Origin: Tausonia pullulans | Taxonomy: Eukaryota > Basidiomycota > Tremellomycetes > Cystofilobasidiales > Mrakiaceae | DNA length: 64,000 nt | Direction of reading: 5' to 3' | Assembly (NCBI GenBank): GCA_951802195.1 | Contig: OX637634.1 | Location: forward strand, 248,001-312,000 | Part shown: in pieces, positions 30,388-40,783 of the stretch | Layout of the letters: each line of letters opens with the position of its first letter | How positions within the stretch are numbered: position 1 is the first letter of the stretch | Position numbers and translations under genes: made by a program | Notes under the pieces: generated by a model | The model's input: the letters and a program-made list of their open reading frames with translations, nothing else | Database searches by the model: none | What the model was told of the DNA's origin: nothing

Positions 30388-33300
30388 ATGGGCAGCATCA
30401 AGCTCCAGCTTCGCTCCACCCTCTCCCCTAAAGTTGTCAAGACCAAGGCCCGCCCCTCCACGTTTGTCGCCTCCCTCCTCCACACGTACCTCGTCACTGC
30501 CGGCCTCGACCTCGGACTCAAACCCGAGCTCGAGCTATGCATCGCCGGTGGTGCAGTAACGCTTGACCTGGAGGAGACGGTCGGAGGTGAGGCGCTGTCG
30601 AAGGGGACGATCGTGGAGGTGCGAAGGCGGCGGAAGGCGAGGCGACCTCCTTCTTCACCGCTGTTGCTGTCACCTCGCTTGGGGGTAGGGAATGAGAAGG
30701 AGGTCATGTCGAGAGGTACTGAAATGAAATTTGAATCCTCGACGGAGGAGGGTGGAGGACTGGATGAGTGGGAAGATACCCCCTCTCGTCTCCCTCGACC
30801 GAGGCAGATGTCTTCGGGGTTGGCCGTCTGCACCTCTGCCTACTCCTCGTCAACTCCGACTGTCGCCTCTCGTCCAGGACCAGGCTCATCAGTGTCGCCA
30901 GAGGACTCTAGCACATCCGAAGTGAGTCCTAGAATCCACCTTACCCCTGGTTCGCTCTTCTCTGATATCTCTACCACGCACATGCGCAGGCCATCGCCCC
31001 CACTCCCCCCACTCGCTCCCTCTCCGACGAGTTTGACTATGACAACCTCGATGATGCCTTCTTCGCTGCATTCGAACTCCCACCAATACCGGACGAGATC
31101 CCCTCCCGACTGGGGGGATCCCCGAGTCAATTGCGCATGTCCACCAGAACCGTCGGTGTCTCGCCTGCCTGGGCACCACCATCATCGGAGCCTGGATGCA
31201 TCTCACCGATCAGGTATAGGGCCTTACGCAGGTCAGTGGGCAGCAAGGGGAAGGTTGAGTGTAAGGGCAAGGTCGAGGATAAAGCCGCCGTCGGAGTGTC
31301 AGGCGGCTCGAAGCGGTGGGATGGGACAGAGCGGGAGAAGAAGCGCCCTGCAACAGGTACGTGGCTAGACGCACGCTCGCTCCTCGAGCATTGCGTGCCT
31401 GACAGTCGTCATTTACGCTGTACATAGACTTCCTGGGACCGGTCCACTGCCCAGCGCTGGCTAGCGCGTCCAACTCTCCGAGCCAGCGATCGGTGCCAGA
31501 TTGGGAGGAGCTCTCTCCGGCGCTGGAACCTAGACGAGCGCAGCCCGACGACGACATTAATGACGACTTGCCACAATGGGTCGTTGCAACGCAGGTTGTG
31601 AAGCCAGCACCTACCACGTCGTTGCCACCACCAAGTCCAGGAGATAGTGCGAGTGGCGATGGGGACGCGGACGAGCTTGATCAACTTGACCCCGACAGCC
31701 AAGAGCGGGAAATTGATCGTGCGAGCATGGAGATCTGTGAGTTGCATGCTGAGGGCGATTCTGTAGGGCCTGTCTGACCTAGATTCCTTTCCTCTACTCA
31801 GTTACTCGAATGTCCAGGCACTCGCCCAAGAAGCCAGCAACATCCGGTGGTCCTGCTCACTCTCAAGCCGAAGACATTTCGGCTCAGATGGCCCTCTCGA
31901 TACCATATTCTGCTCCTTCACATCGCCCTCCTCCTCATAACCGACCGCAAGTCTACCTCGGCCCACCCAAGTCTTCCCTCTTTGCCTCAACATGCCCGAC
32001 TCTCAGCCCATATTCTGATCCCCGCCTCAACCTACTCGATGCAAGTCACTCTTGCAGCCCAACCAATACTAGCCTGTTGCCACCTTCTCCATCTTCGCTC
32101 ATTAGACCCACCAAGAAGGCCAAGCTTTCCTCAACAGCACTTCGCAAGCCACCTTCCTTGCCCCTCTCCTCTTTACCATTGTACCACTCCCACCCCCGCT
32201 ACCAGCCGTCAATGCCAGCGGTTCAGAGGCAGGACACTCCCGCTTCCGTCGTTCCGTCGGTCACCGAGCCGCCTCCCTCACTTTTGACAAAGACGTTCTC
32301 CACCTATCTTCCTGTGGCAACACCAGCATCCTCGTTCGTCGCCGAGTTGTGCTCTGCGATCACGCCGCGCGCCAAGTTGGCAAAGCTCTCGTTCCAGCGG
32401 CCGTCAACCGGAGCAGCAGCAACCCTGTCATCGGTGTCAGCAACAGCGTCGGCGTCCCCCGCTCCTCGGCAAGAAATTGCGAGCAGTCAGTCGAACGATG
32501 AGGACGCCGAGTTTGACGAGATCGAAGACTCGACCTTGGCCAAACTTGAACTACCCGCTGTGGCTCCTAACAAGAAGGAGGTCCGTTGGCGCCGGTCCTG
32601 GCTTGTGCCCGCACCCGGCTTACTTCCTCTTCCCATCTCACCATAGACGCCCATCTCAATGATGGTCAGTTTCTCGCCGTCAACGTCACCTTCAGCCTCT
32701 TATGCTCCTCAGCCGCAGCCTTCTCCGGTCACCTTCCACGACATCGATTCGACAGTGTCAGCCGATGACGACTCTGTCATCGACCGGCTGATGCTCGGCT
32801 GCAAGGGGCTTCTCGGAACGCAGATCGCCAGAGAGTGCGGCCTCTTTGGAGGAGAGGATGGCGAGGACGAGGATGACGAGGATGAGGTGGCAATCTACGG
32901 GCTTCGCTACAAAGTGAATGCGCGAGAGGTTGCGACGTCTCGTTGGTTGAGCTCGCTGATGGAACCTTGCGCCTTTTTAGACTCCGCCTCCTCCCAACCA
33001 ACCGCTTTCACCACCCAAGCCCCTGGTCGCAAACCCAACGCCTCCTGACCTCGACGCCGACGTTTCTCTCAGCCTCCGCCTTACGGCCCTGATCCCACCG
33101 CCCAGCACGCCGCCCGAGCTCCACACAGCGTACCACGCAGCACATCTTCCACAATCTATCCTTCACCAGATTCTCGCATATGCGATTGACCCCTCGCGCA
33201 CCACTAACATTTCCTTTCTCCTGGTCTCTCATCTGTTCCACGCCCTCTCCCGGCCTCTCCTCTACACGGACGTCTCGCTCCGCTCTTTGAACGGCTGGGC

Positions 33301-33997
33301 GGCGCTCTTCCTACAACCCTCGTCGTTGTTCACCGTCGCCCGAGCCCGAGGAGCTCGCCGAGCGGACGACTACGCGCATATCCGCAAGCTCTCCCTCCTC
33401 TCACCCGCTCCCATGCCAGACGACTACGCCGACGACCCCGGTGACGACGACGAAGCCATGAAACGACGGCGACAGATCGTACTGGCGATTAACATGACGC
33501 TTGCGCATCACCGCCTTGCGTACGACAAGACGACGGGTCCTCGCCCTCTCTTCCCTCGTCTGGAGCGACTCACGATTGACCTCTCCGCCTCGCTCGGCCA
33601 AACTCAGCTCGCACAGTTCAACCTCGACTTTCTCTCTACGCTTGCCCCGCTGCCTGCTGGAGGGTTCAGCCGTCTTGCTAGCGGTCGCTCGAGGGAGACG
33701 ACGACGATGAGCTGGGAATCACAGCAGCCACGCCCGCCACTCGACGTCATTATCATCGGCGCGAGAGACCCCTCCCAGGTCCTAGGCGTGCTCGCGTGCC
33801 TCCCGCGCGCTCGAGGCGTCCGGCTTCGCTGGCCTGAAAGGGGGGCGAAAGCCGCGCTGGAGGCAGTTGCAAGGGACGCTGGGGAGCAAGGGAAACCCGT
33901 TTGGCTGCCTTCGACGGAGGGGGACTCGGGGTGGGCGGAGAATTGGGTAGATGAGGAGGAGCGGAAGGAGAGCTGGAGGAGAAGGGCTAGGAAATGA
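30388..33997 (+). CDS. 1095-aa protein with C-terminal F-box-like region
   Basis: Six exons (30388-30921, 30990-31356, 31428-31736, 31802-32580, 32647-32928, 32981-33997) join without a frame break into 1095 aa, so I treat it as one gene. The first ~85 residues (SIKLQLRSTLSPKVVKTKAR ... VTLDLEETVGGEALSKGTIV) have alternating hydrophobic pattern that could be a small ubiquitin-like fold. The middle (90-790) is Ser/Pro-rich, acidic and disordered, with DEFDYDNLDDAFFAAFELPP. Near residue 790, HLPQSILHQILAYAIDPSRT then NISFLLVSHLFHALSRPLLY has the spacing of an F-box (Leu-Pro start, helices, LVS/F-H pattern), followed by a region that may be a degenerate repeat scaffold. If the F-box is real, it would recruit a target to an SCF ubiquitin ligase. 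An N-terminal ubiquitin-like fold plus F-box would be unusual. Not recognised as a named gene. Confidence 0.65.
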
Positions 33998-34395
33998 ACC
34001 GCAATGCGATCCTCATATCTTCTCTCTGTAATGGTCTCTGACCTGGCGATGGACCGTTCAAAGTGCACGCACTCGTCAATTCGTCTCAAGCGTATTTACT
34101 TTAGTATTCTTCGTCAAATCACCTACGGTTTGTAAGTATACCGGTCGTAGCCAATGGGATAGAGCGGATGGGGGATGGGGAGGCGCGAATAGAGATAAGA
34201 AGGGAGAAAAGAGTGAGGACGGGGAAAGGGGAGGTTAGGAAAGCCGAAAGGGTGTGGAAGGGAGGGCGTGAAGGAAAAACAGAGAGAAAAGAGAGTTGGA
34301 AGTAAGAGATTAGAGGGAGAGAAGGAGAAAAGAACACCAGGAACGCACCTCTACAACTATTCACCCCCATCTCGCCCCAAACACCCAGCACCGGC
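33998..34395. other. Intergenic, purine-rich on plus strand
   Basis: 3' flank of the F-box-like gene up to the LINE stack. It is mostly GA-rich (about 34180-34330) on the plus strand. No gene seen. Confidence 0.45.
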
Positions 34396-34842
34396 ATCAT
34401 GACTGCCACCAATCTAGTCAGAGACCCAGTCCATATCTCACCTCAGCCGCCCTACGACCGTCTTTTCCCCCGCCCGCGCGCGACCTCTCGGCGCGCACCA
34501 TCGCCACCTGGAACATCCTCCCATTCACCCAAGCAATCTCGGCGACGTTTCCGGCCTCGACCTTCCCCAGCATCTCTGCATGGCTGGACCCCTGCTCCTG
34601 AAATGGCGGCATATGAGTGAAGTCGATGATGTTACGTAGGAGGGTGTGGTAGGAACGCTCCGCGACCAGCGGGCAAGCGATGTCGCGCAGGTGGCTCGCT
34701 CACTCGACGTCGTGGGGAGAGGAAACGCGGGAATGGAGACGAGCGCTGTTACGGCAGCCGACATCTTTCGCGGGACTGAGCACTCAATGAAGAGGTGAGG
34801 GAAGTCCTCCTTGGGCCGACCGGGGCAAAGCACTCGCCATGT
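34396..34842 (-). mobile_element. LINE-B type ORF2 C-terminal remnant
   Basis: On the minus strand it encodes CPGRPKEDFPHLFIECSVPR, the C-terminal CCHC finger region of a LINE ORF2 (compare CLTAPVESFFHLFDEPCPV in LINE-A), then LARWSRSVPTTPSYV and, after frame changes, MPPFQEQGSSHAEM. No reverse transcriptase part remains. It is degenerate, older than LINE-A and closer to LINE-B. The left boundary is uncertain. Confidence 0.6.
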
Positions 34843-34978
34843 ACTATTTTTGTTTGTCTTTAAGTCATGGATCGATCAAGGTAGAGGACGACATGAGCCT
34901 ATGAGAGACTGCAAGAGGGAGGAAAGAGAGAGAAAATGTAGCTGGGAAGTGAGGGGATGGGAGAGCATGAAAATTCTA
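34843..34978 (-). mobile_element. LINE-B type 3'-end fragment
   Basis: On the minus strand this ends in CTTGATCGATCCATGACTTA and an A-rich run (T-rich 34843-34857 on the plus strand). The ending matches LINE-B (GATCCATGACTTGAA near 10425) better than LINE-A. CCTATGAGAGAC on the plus strand corresponds to the CCTATGAGAGAT of LINE-A 3'UTRs. It is truncated by the element beginning at 34979. Confidence 0.6.
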
Positions 34979-35411
34979 GGTGTTTTCTTTTGTATTCAAG
35001 TCATGAGTTATACGTGGAGAACGAGGTAACCCTATGAGAGATAGCGAGTTGTAGCTAGATAGAGGGAGAGCGGACATGACCGAGCGCGAGAACGTCGGGC
35101 GAGGCGCCGTGGGAAGAGGGTTGGCCGAACCACTGGGGATGGTTGGCCGGACGGCGTGATGGGCGCCGTGGGAGGGGGGTTGGTCGAACCACCGGGGATG
35201 GTGGTTGGCCGGAAGGGGGTTGGTCGAACCACCGGGATGGTGGTTGGCCGGACGGCGTGATGGGCGCCGTGGGAGGGGGGGGTTGGTCGAACCACCGGGA
35301 TGGTGGTTGGCCGGACGGCGTGATGGGCGCCGTGGGAGGGGGGTTGGTCGAACCACCGGGGATGGTGGTTGGCCGGAAGGGGGTTGGTCGAACCACCGGG
35401 ATGGTGGTTGA
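34979..35411 (-). mobile_element. Short non-autonomous element with minisatellite head
   Basis: Same architecture as 802-1101 and 6929-7102: LINE-A tail with A-run (T-rich 34979-34989 on the plus strand), a unique middle of about 70 nt and a long 5' head of tandem repeats. The head (about 35118-35410) has five units of about 62 or 39 bp. Each carries GGTTGGTCGAACCACCGGG and GGTTGGCCGGA; the long ones also have the hairpin ACGGCGTGATGGGCGCCGT. Copy number varies between the elements, so the array expands and contracts. Confidence 0.75.
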
Positions 35412-35645
35412 TTTTTTTTTTGTATTTAAGTCATGAGTTATACGTAGAGAACGAGGTAACCCTATGAGAGATGATGATTCGTAGCTAGATAGAAGGAAAG
35501 CGAAAATGAAAGTAGGGATGGAAGGAAAACAAAAGATGGGTTATGGACATAGGCCCATTAGAAAAGGTAAGATATTAAGATGACCAGATACACCAAGCAT
35601 TGGCTATGTACCACCAGCCATACTTCCCCACCCCTGACCTGCTTT

Positions 35646-38600
35646 TCACCCGGGATCGATGGCGGCACCGACAGCAGTACCAGCCATCTGGCCACTGCCA
35701 GCCATCCACCTCATGCTCGACTGCCAGTGTGTCTGCCGGATCGTAAACGCGATCTTGCGGATCTCCTCGTCCGTGACAGGGTCGAGGGCTGCGATCTTGC
35801 TGTATCTCCGCCTCCGGACGAATCGCCATGTCCGGGCTACAAAGATGCAGTGGAAGAGGAAGGCCGCCCTCGGCGGCGACGGCGTTGGGCAGACGAGCGT
35901 CTGGAGGGAGGGAGGATGGGAGGGGAGTGAAGGAGAGGCACGCGCTGCCGCAGCCGACCAGATAGCGCGCACGACGGGACACGGCTCGTCGAAGAGGTGG
36001 AAGAAGGACTCGACGGGGGCCGTCAGGCACAGCGCGCATCGCTTGGACCTGTTGTGCGGCGTAGCGGTGCCGTCGGCAAGGAATGCCGCAGCGGTATGCT
36101 TCCCTGGGTGGAGGCTGTACAGCGAGAATCGGTGGGCCAAGTCGATGTCCTCGGGCGACGCTCGGGACACGGCCTTGAGCAAGCACCACTGACGCTTCCA
36201 GTCGATCTTGGTAAGCGCCGGAAAGTGGTCCTGCCAGCCCTTTGGGATGATGAGGCCGCGGTTGGCTAGAGTACGACTGTGTGCGCCGTGGGGCTCACGA
36301 GGAACGTTCAGCCGGCCAAGGTTTGTGTGGATAGGGTGGAGACCCAGCCGCAACTGGCTATCTGTACCGAACGTAGACATCCAGTGGACAGCGTTCCTCC
36401 AGCGGTCTTGATTCCAGTAGCTCATGTCAAAGCTGACTTCTTCGAACCATGCCCGGAGGTAAGCCTGCCATCGTGCAGGGAGAGCTCCTTGGAGCTTTGT
36501 GATGGCATTCCACCAGACGGCTGGGAAGAACCATTGACCTTCCACTGGGGAAAGGAATACGCCTAGCCAGCTGAAATTGGCGGGCCGAGGTCCTCTGATG
36601 AACTCTCCATCCCTGAAGATGGTGCGAGTCAGCATTCTATAAGCCCCTGGGTCAAGGCTCATGGTATGGATGATCCGCTTGCGAATACGGATCGATGCGG
36701 GAAGCTCCGGTCTGAAGAGCACATCGCCAGCCCACTGGGCGCGCGCTTTGATGAGCCGGAATCGGAGTGGCGTGAAGCCGAAGCCACCGAGGTCTCGAGG
36801 GGTTTCCAGACGCTCCCTGCTGACGTCGTGGTGTTTCGATCGGTAGAGGGACTTGTAGGCCGTTGCCTCGAGGTCTTCCAGGATATCGTCTGGGCACGGC
36901 AGGAAGCGGTCCAGGTAGATGATCTTCGAGTAGATGTACTGGTTGATGACGTTGCATCGCGCAAGGAGAGGGAGGTCGTGCAGCGGGATGCGCGCGAGTC
37001 GAGCCTTCAGTTTGCCGATGACATCTCGCCAGCAAGCAGGCACGTTGATCGTGCGACCGCAGGGGACACCGAGGAAGTCGAATGAAAGCGTTTGGACGCG
37101 CCAATCGTGGTACATCGTAGGCGCATCCGTCCGGCATGACCCTAGAGGATAGAGAAGTGACTTCTGGTAGTTCAGCTTGCTTGCTGCGGCTTTCTCGTAC
37201 TCTCGGAGGCAGACCGTCGCCTCATCGACCTCCGACCAGGTCCGACACCGGATACTTAGATCGTCTGCAAAGAGGAGGACCTTCCGCTCATGTAGAGGGG
37301 ACGGATTGGCTGGTGGGAGGCGATGGCGGAGCATGCATGCCAGCGGCTCCAGAAGGAGGGCGAAGATCGTCGGTGCCGCGGGATCGCCCTGTCGGACACC
37401 AGACCGGATGTCGATGGCTTGACCCATCCATCCGTTGATCATGAGCCGAGCTGTCTGAGAGGTCATCGTTGAGGTGATCCACGCGGCGGCGCGCGGACCG
37501 AACCCCATGTGGCTGAGGCAGGGGCCAACAAAGTCGTGCGACACTCTGTCGTATGCCTTCTCGAAGTCGACCTGGGCGAGGACGCCAGGCAAGAGGTCTT
37601 CGTCGTCAATGGCGAGCTGGAGGGAGGAGATGTTGCGACCCGAGTCGCGGCCAGGGAGGAAGCCTGTCTGGTCCCCGTCGATGAGGGTGTCCACGACGGT
37701 GAGCAGGCGGCTGTTGATGGCAAGGGAGAAGATGCGAGCGTCAACGTTGACGAGCGAGATCGGACGGTAGTTGGCAATCTGGTCGCGATCTCCCTTCTTC
37801 TTGAAGATCAGATGGATATGGGCCTCGCGCTGTGAGGCGGATCGGAGGCCTGTCTCCGGGACGAGGTTCAGTAGGCTGAGGAGGATCGGGCCGACGGCAG
37901 CCCATGTGGCCTGGTAGAACTCAACGGGGATCCCGTCGCTTCCTGGTGTCTTGTTACGGTTCGATCTGAACGTGGCCCGCCTGAGCTCGTCCAGTTCGAA
38001 GGGTTTCTCGAGGGTCCGACTCTGGGAGTTGTCGAGAGTGTTGGTGACATATCGGAGGGCGTTGGCGTGCTCGGCGGCTGGCGTCGTCTTGGTCTCATAG
38101 AGAGTTGTGTAGAAGGCGTGTGCTGTAGCTAGAATGTTCTCGTTGTTTGCGATGGCTGCGGCCGCTGGGTTGTCGAGTGGCCGTAGGGCTGCGATAGTGT
38201 CGGCCTGGCGGACGATCTTGAGTCGCTGCTTGACGGCATACTCGCTTGTGTTGGCTGGTTCGAGGTGGGCTCGAAGAGCGTGGCCATGGAGGATCGACCT
38301 GTGTGGATCCCCGCCTGACACTCTGCTCATTCGGGCGAGGTGTCTTGAGATGTCTGACGCGTGATCCGCTATCTGAAGCTTGGTCTCGTCCCAGGCCCCG
38401 AAGGGGTCCCTGGTCTCTGTAAGCGCATCGTGGTACCACTCGGGGATATGGAATAGGAAGTATTCGACAAAACCGGTAATCTTCAACAGGTGTGTGCCGA
38501 TCTTGTATGATCCGGGACCGTGCTCTATTGCACCGGGGAAGGTGAGGCTGAGTTCGATCGGCTTGTGGCTAGAGTAGAGATGGCCAGACGGTCGTGGCAG

Positions 38601-39320
38601 GAAGCGCTGTCGTACGGCTCGGCTAGCGAGCAGAGGGGACAGATAGAAGCGATCAATGCGGCGATCTGCTCGCGTGATGCCAGTATAGTTAGTGTATTCG
38701 CGCTGGAGCGGATATAGGGATCGGTATGGGTCAGAGAGGGCAAAGTCCCGGGCCAGCCGGCACATTTCCTCCTTTCCCGCGTTCTGGGTAAATTGGCTCA
38801 TCCCGTCGAGGTAGCTGTCCTCCACACAGTTCCAGTCCCCGCCCAGGAGGAGAGGAATGTCAGAGTGGGCAGGTATTTTGCGAGATAGAGTAGAGAGGAA
38901 CTCCTTTGTCGAACGGCCGTTCGTTTGGCTGTCTCGGCAGGGGACGTAGACTGCAGCCACCCTGACGGCTTCGCCGGCGATGACAAAAACGGCATCCGTC
39001 AGGTTGGTTCGTAAGATGGCAGAGGAGCGGGAGATGGATCTGGTCCTAGTCGGAGGGGTATCAGGAGGGAGGAATCGAGAGGCATGCCGCCAGAGGATGG
39101 CCGTCTGGCAGTCAACCGTAAAGATCGAGCCGAAGCCCATATCTTCACACTCAGCTGTCCAGGTCGCTACCTGATCTGGTGTTGTGCATGCCACTTCTGA
39201 GAGAAGGTATATGTCTGCCTTGGATCGTGAATAGAGGGAGAGGAGGAGACTGCGGGCGCGATCTCGCGTGAACACCCTCTGGATGTTCGCCGCGACGATC
39301 TGGACATCGTTGTACACCAT
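35646..39320 (-). CDS. LINE-A copy 2 ORF2: endonuclease + reverse transcriptase
   Basis: A 1224-aa open frame, the same length as copy 1 and differing by scattered substitutions (for example ERKVLLFADD and SIRCRTWSEVDEA unchanged; FVEYFLF for FVDYFLF). The AP endonuclease, reverse transcriptase (FADD, QVDFEKAYDRVSHDF, GVRQGDP) and C-terminal CCHC finger are all kept. The start ATG again overlaps the ORF1 stop as TAATG. With few changes and no stops over 3.7 kb, insertion is recent or the frame is under selection. Confidence 0.9.
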   Translation of the reverse strand: MVYNDVQIVAANIQRVFTRDRARSLLLSLYSRSKADIYLLSEVACTTPDQVATWTAECEDMGFGSIFTVDCQTAILWRHASRFLPPDTPPTRTRSISRSSAILRTNLTDAVFVIAGEAVRVAAVYVPCRDSQTNGRSTKEFLSTLSRKIPAHSDIPLLLGGDWNCVEDSYLDGMSQFTQNAGKEEMCRLARDFALSDPYRSLYPLQREYTNYTGITRADRRIDRFYLSPLLASRAVRQRFLPRPSGHLYSSHKPIELSLTFPGAIEHGPGSYKIGTHLLKITGFVEYFLFHIPEWYHDALTETRDPFGAWDETKLQIADHASDISRHLARMSRVSGGDPHRSILHGHALRAHLEPANTSEYAVKQRLKIVRQADTIAALRPLDNPAAAAIANNENILATAHAFYTTLYETKTTPAAEHANALRYVTNTLDNSQSRTLEKPFELDELRRATFRSNRNKTPGSDGIPVEFYQATWAAVGPILLSLLNLVPETGLRSASQREAHIHLIFKKKGDRDQIANYRPISLVNVDARIFSLAINSRLLTVVDTLIDGDQTGFLPGRDSGRNISSLQLAIDDEDLLPGVLAQVDFEKAYDRVSHDFVGPCLSHMGFGPRAAAWITSTMTSQTARLMINGWMGQAIDIRSGVRQGDPAAPTIFALLLEPLACMLRHRLPPANPSPLHERKVLLFADDLSIRCRTWSEVDEATVCLREYEKAAASKLNYQKSLLYPLGSCRTDAPTMYHDWRVQTLSFDFLGVPCGRTINVPACWRDVIGKLKARLARIPLHDLPLLARCNVINQYIYSKIIYLDRFLPCPDDILEDLEATAYKSLYRSKHHDVSRERLETPRDLGGFGFTPLRFRLIKARAQWAGDVLFRPELPASIRIRKRIIHTMSLDPGAYRMLTRTIFRDGEFIRGPRPANFSWLGVFLSPVEGQWFFPAVWWNAITKLQGALPARWQAYLRAWFEEVSFDMSYWNQDRWRNAVHWMSTFGTDSQLRLGLHPIHTNLGRLNVPREPHGAHSRTLANRGLIIPKGWQDHFPALTKIDWKRQWCLLKAVSRASPEDIDLAHRFSLYSLHPGKHTAAAFLADGTATPHNRSKRCALCLTAPVESFFHLFDEPCPVVRAIWSAAAARASPSLPSHPPSLQTLVCPTPSPPRAAFLFHCIFVARTWRFVRRRRYSKIAALDPVTDEEIRKIAFTIRQTHWQSSMRWMAGSGQMAGTAVGAAIDPG

Positions 39321-40659
39321 TATTCTTCCATGTCCTCGGCTTCAGCCAAGGTCACGAGGGTGCGCTCGATGGATGCCTGAGAGGACGGCGTGGAGGGGAT
39401 GAGAGAAGGAGTAGAGGGTGGGTTCAGGAGGAGCGAAGATGGCGGGGATGGGGATGGGGGCGGGGGAGACGATGGTGACAGGGGAGGTGGAGTGGAAGAT
39501 GGATGCTCGTCTTCGACCTGCATCCCGTCTTCCTTCCTCGTCAGATCCCCTTCGTTGTCATCCTCTATGGCGCTCCGTGTATGGCTGGGTTGCGAGTCCG
39601 CATTGCGCGGTGCTTGCTCTGAGTGGGGGTGGGGGGGGCCGACGTGGGCAGGAGGTGTGGCCACCTCCGTCGTGACTTCAGTCGGCCTGTTCAGTGACCT
39701 CCTTTTGGATTTTTGTACGAGCTGGTATCCATCCAGGTCTGTTCCCGGTTCGACAGGTCTCTGGGGGGGTCCTTCGGTTGGTGCTCGCGCATTCGCTGGA
39801 AGGTTTGCCTTCGGACGACCTGGGCATCGGGCCGATGGGTGAGCGTGCGATCCACATCCGCCACACTCTGGAGCAGTGGGACACTCGGCACGAGCGTGCT
39901 CAAAAGAGTGGCAGTAGTAGCAGTACGTCGAGGCTTGACGGGATGGAGAGTTTTTCCCAGTGCCGGGTTGGACAGGTTTGAAGATGACATGATGGTTGAC
40001 CCAACCGGGTAGCTGTTGAGGGAATGCATTCGCCCTCGGCATCGTCTTGGAGCCAGAGAGGTCGAGCAGAACTCTAACCCGGCCAGTTGGGACGCCGGGT
40101 AAGCGGGCGTAATACTGGCGCTAGAATATGATGACTCTGTCTCCAGAGGCTTCTACTTGTTTGCGGAACTCCTCCTCCACTCCTTTGCCTTTTTCGAAGT
40201 TCACCAGCAGACCTTCCTGCAGGAGCTTGTTTTGGGAATTGTAGCACGCGTGGATCTGAGGTTTCACCCCTCTCACGTTCAGCGGGAGGGACTGTAGTTG
40301 GGTCAGGATGTCTTGAGCATCTTCTTCAGAGTCGACTAGGAGGAGCATTCTGTCTCGAGGGTCCTTGACAGGACGGACCAGGAAAGACAGTCGTTCGTCG
40401 CACTTGGAGATTGCGAGAGAGATCTCGAAGGGAGTGGTATCTCGAGGGACTGAGATGGCTAGACAGTTCCCGCGGTCGGTAGCCAAGGCTGGGGCGATTG
40501 GGGTATTATCCTGCGGGGGTTGTTGATCGGTTCCGAAGGCGAAGGTGAACTGGGGCTGGGTGCCAGACGAGTCACGTTGCCTCGCAGCTGAGTTTGTAGG
40601 ATGAGCCTGTTTGGCGGCGTTCGCATAAGAGCGGCCGATTGCGTTCGGCTGGGATTTCG
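39320..40659 (-). pseudogene. LINE-A copy 2 ORF1, truncated
   Basis: The C-terminal two thirds of ORF1. It begins inside KSQPNAIGRSYANAAKQAHP. The RNA-binding region and both CCHC knuckles (CYYCHSFEHARAEC, CGGCGSHAHPSARC) are present. One in-frame TAG follows RVIIF in the sequence RVIIF-stop-RQYYARLPG near 40120. Otherwise the frame is open. The N-terminal disordered region was lost through 5' truncation and inversion. Confidence 0.85.
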
Positions 40660-40783
40660 TCCCCGGCACCGCGTCGCCCGCGCCGGCGACCTCCGCCGGC
40701 ACTCGCACTCGCGCCGCCGCGACGGGACGCACTCTGTGAGCAAGATCACAGTAATAATTTTTGGCTATGTGATAACGACCGTC

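Larger units (their letters stand above)
35412..40721 (-). mobile_element. LINE-A copy 2, 5'-truncated with 5' inversion
   Basis: Nearly identical to copy 1 over 5.2 kb. The 3' tail is the T-run at 35412-35421. ORF2 is open. ORF1 lacks its first ~180 codons and has one in-frame TAG. The forward copy stops at 40659. The next ~62 bases (40660-40721) are the reverse complement of what should follow (copy 1, about 6351-6417), with a short TTCG overlap at the joint, as in twin priming. Host sequence begins near 40722-40727, 57-62 bp before tRNA-Gly at 40784. Copy 2 can no longer make full ORF1 but is young. Confidence 0.88.

Noticed and set aside
31204-31222. Possible 18-nt intron (GTATAG...CGCAG) in the F-box-like gene
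   Set aside because: The frame stays open without removing it and 18 nt is below any usual intron size.
35118-35410. CRISPR-like or telomere-like array
   Set aside because: Units are contiguous with no unique spacers, G-rich but not a telomeric repeat, and lie inside a short retroelement.
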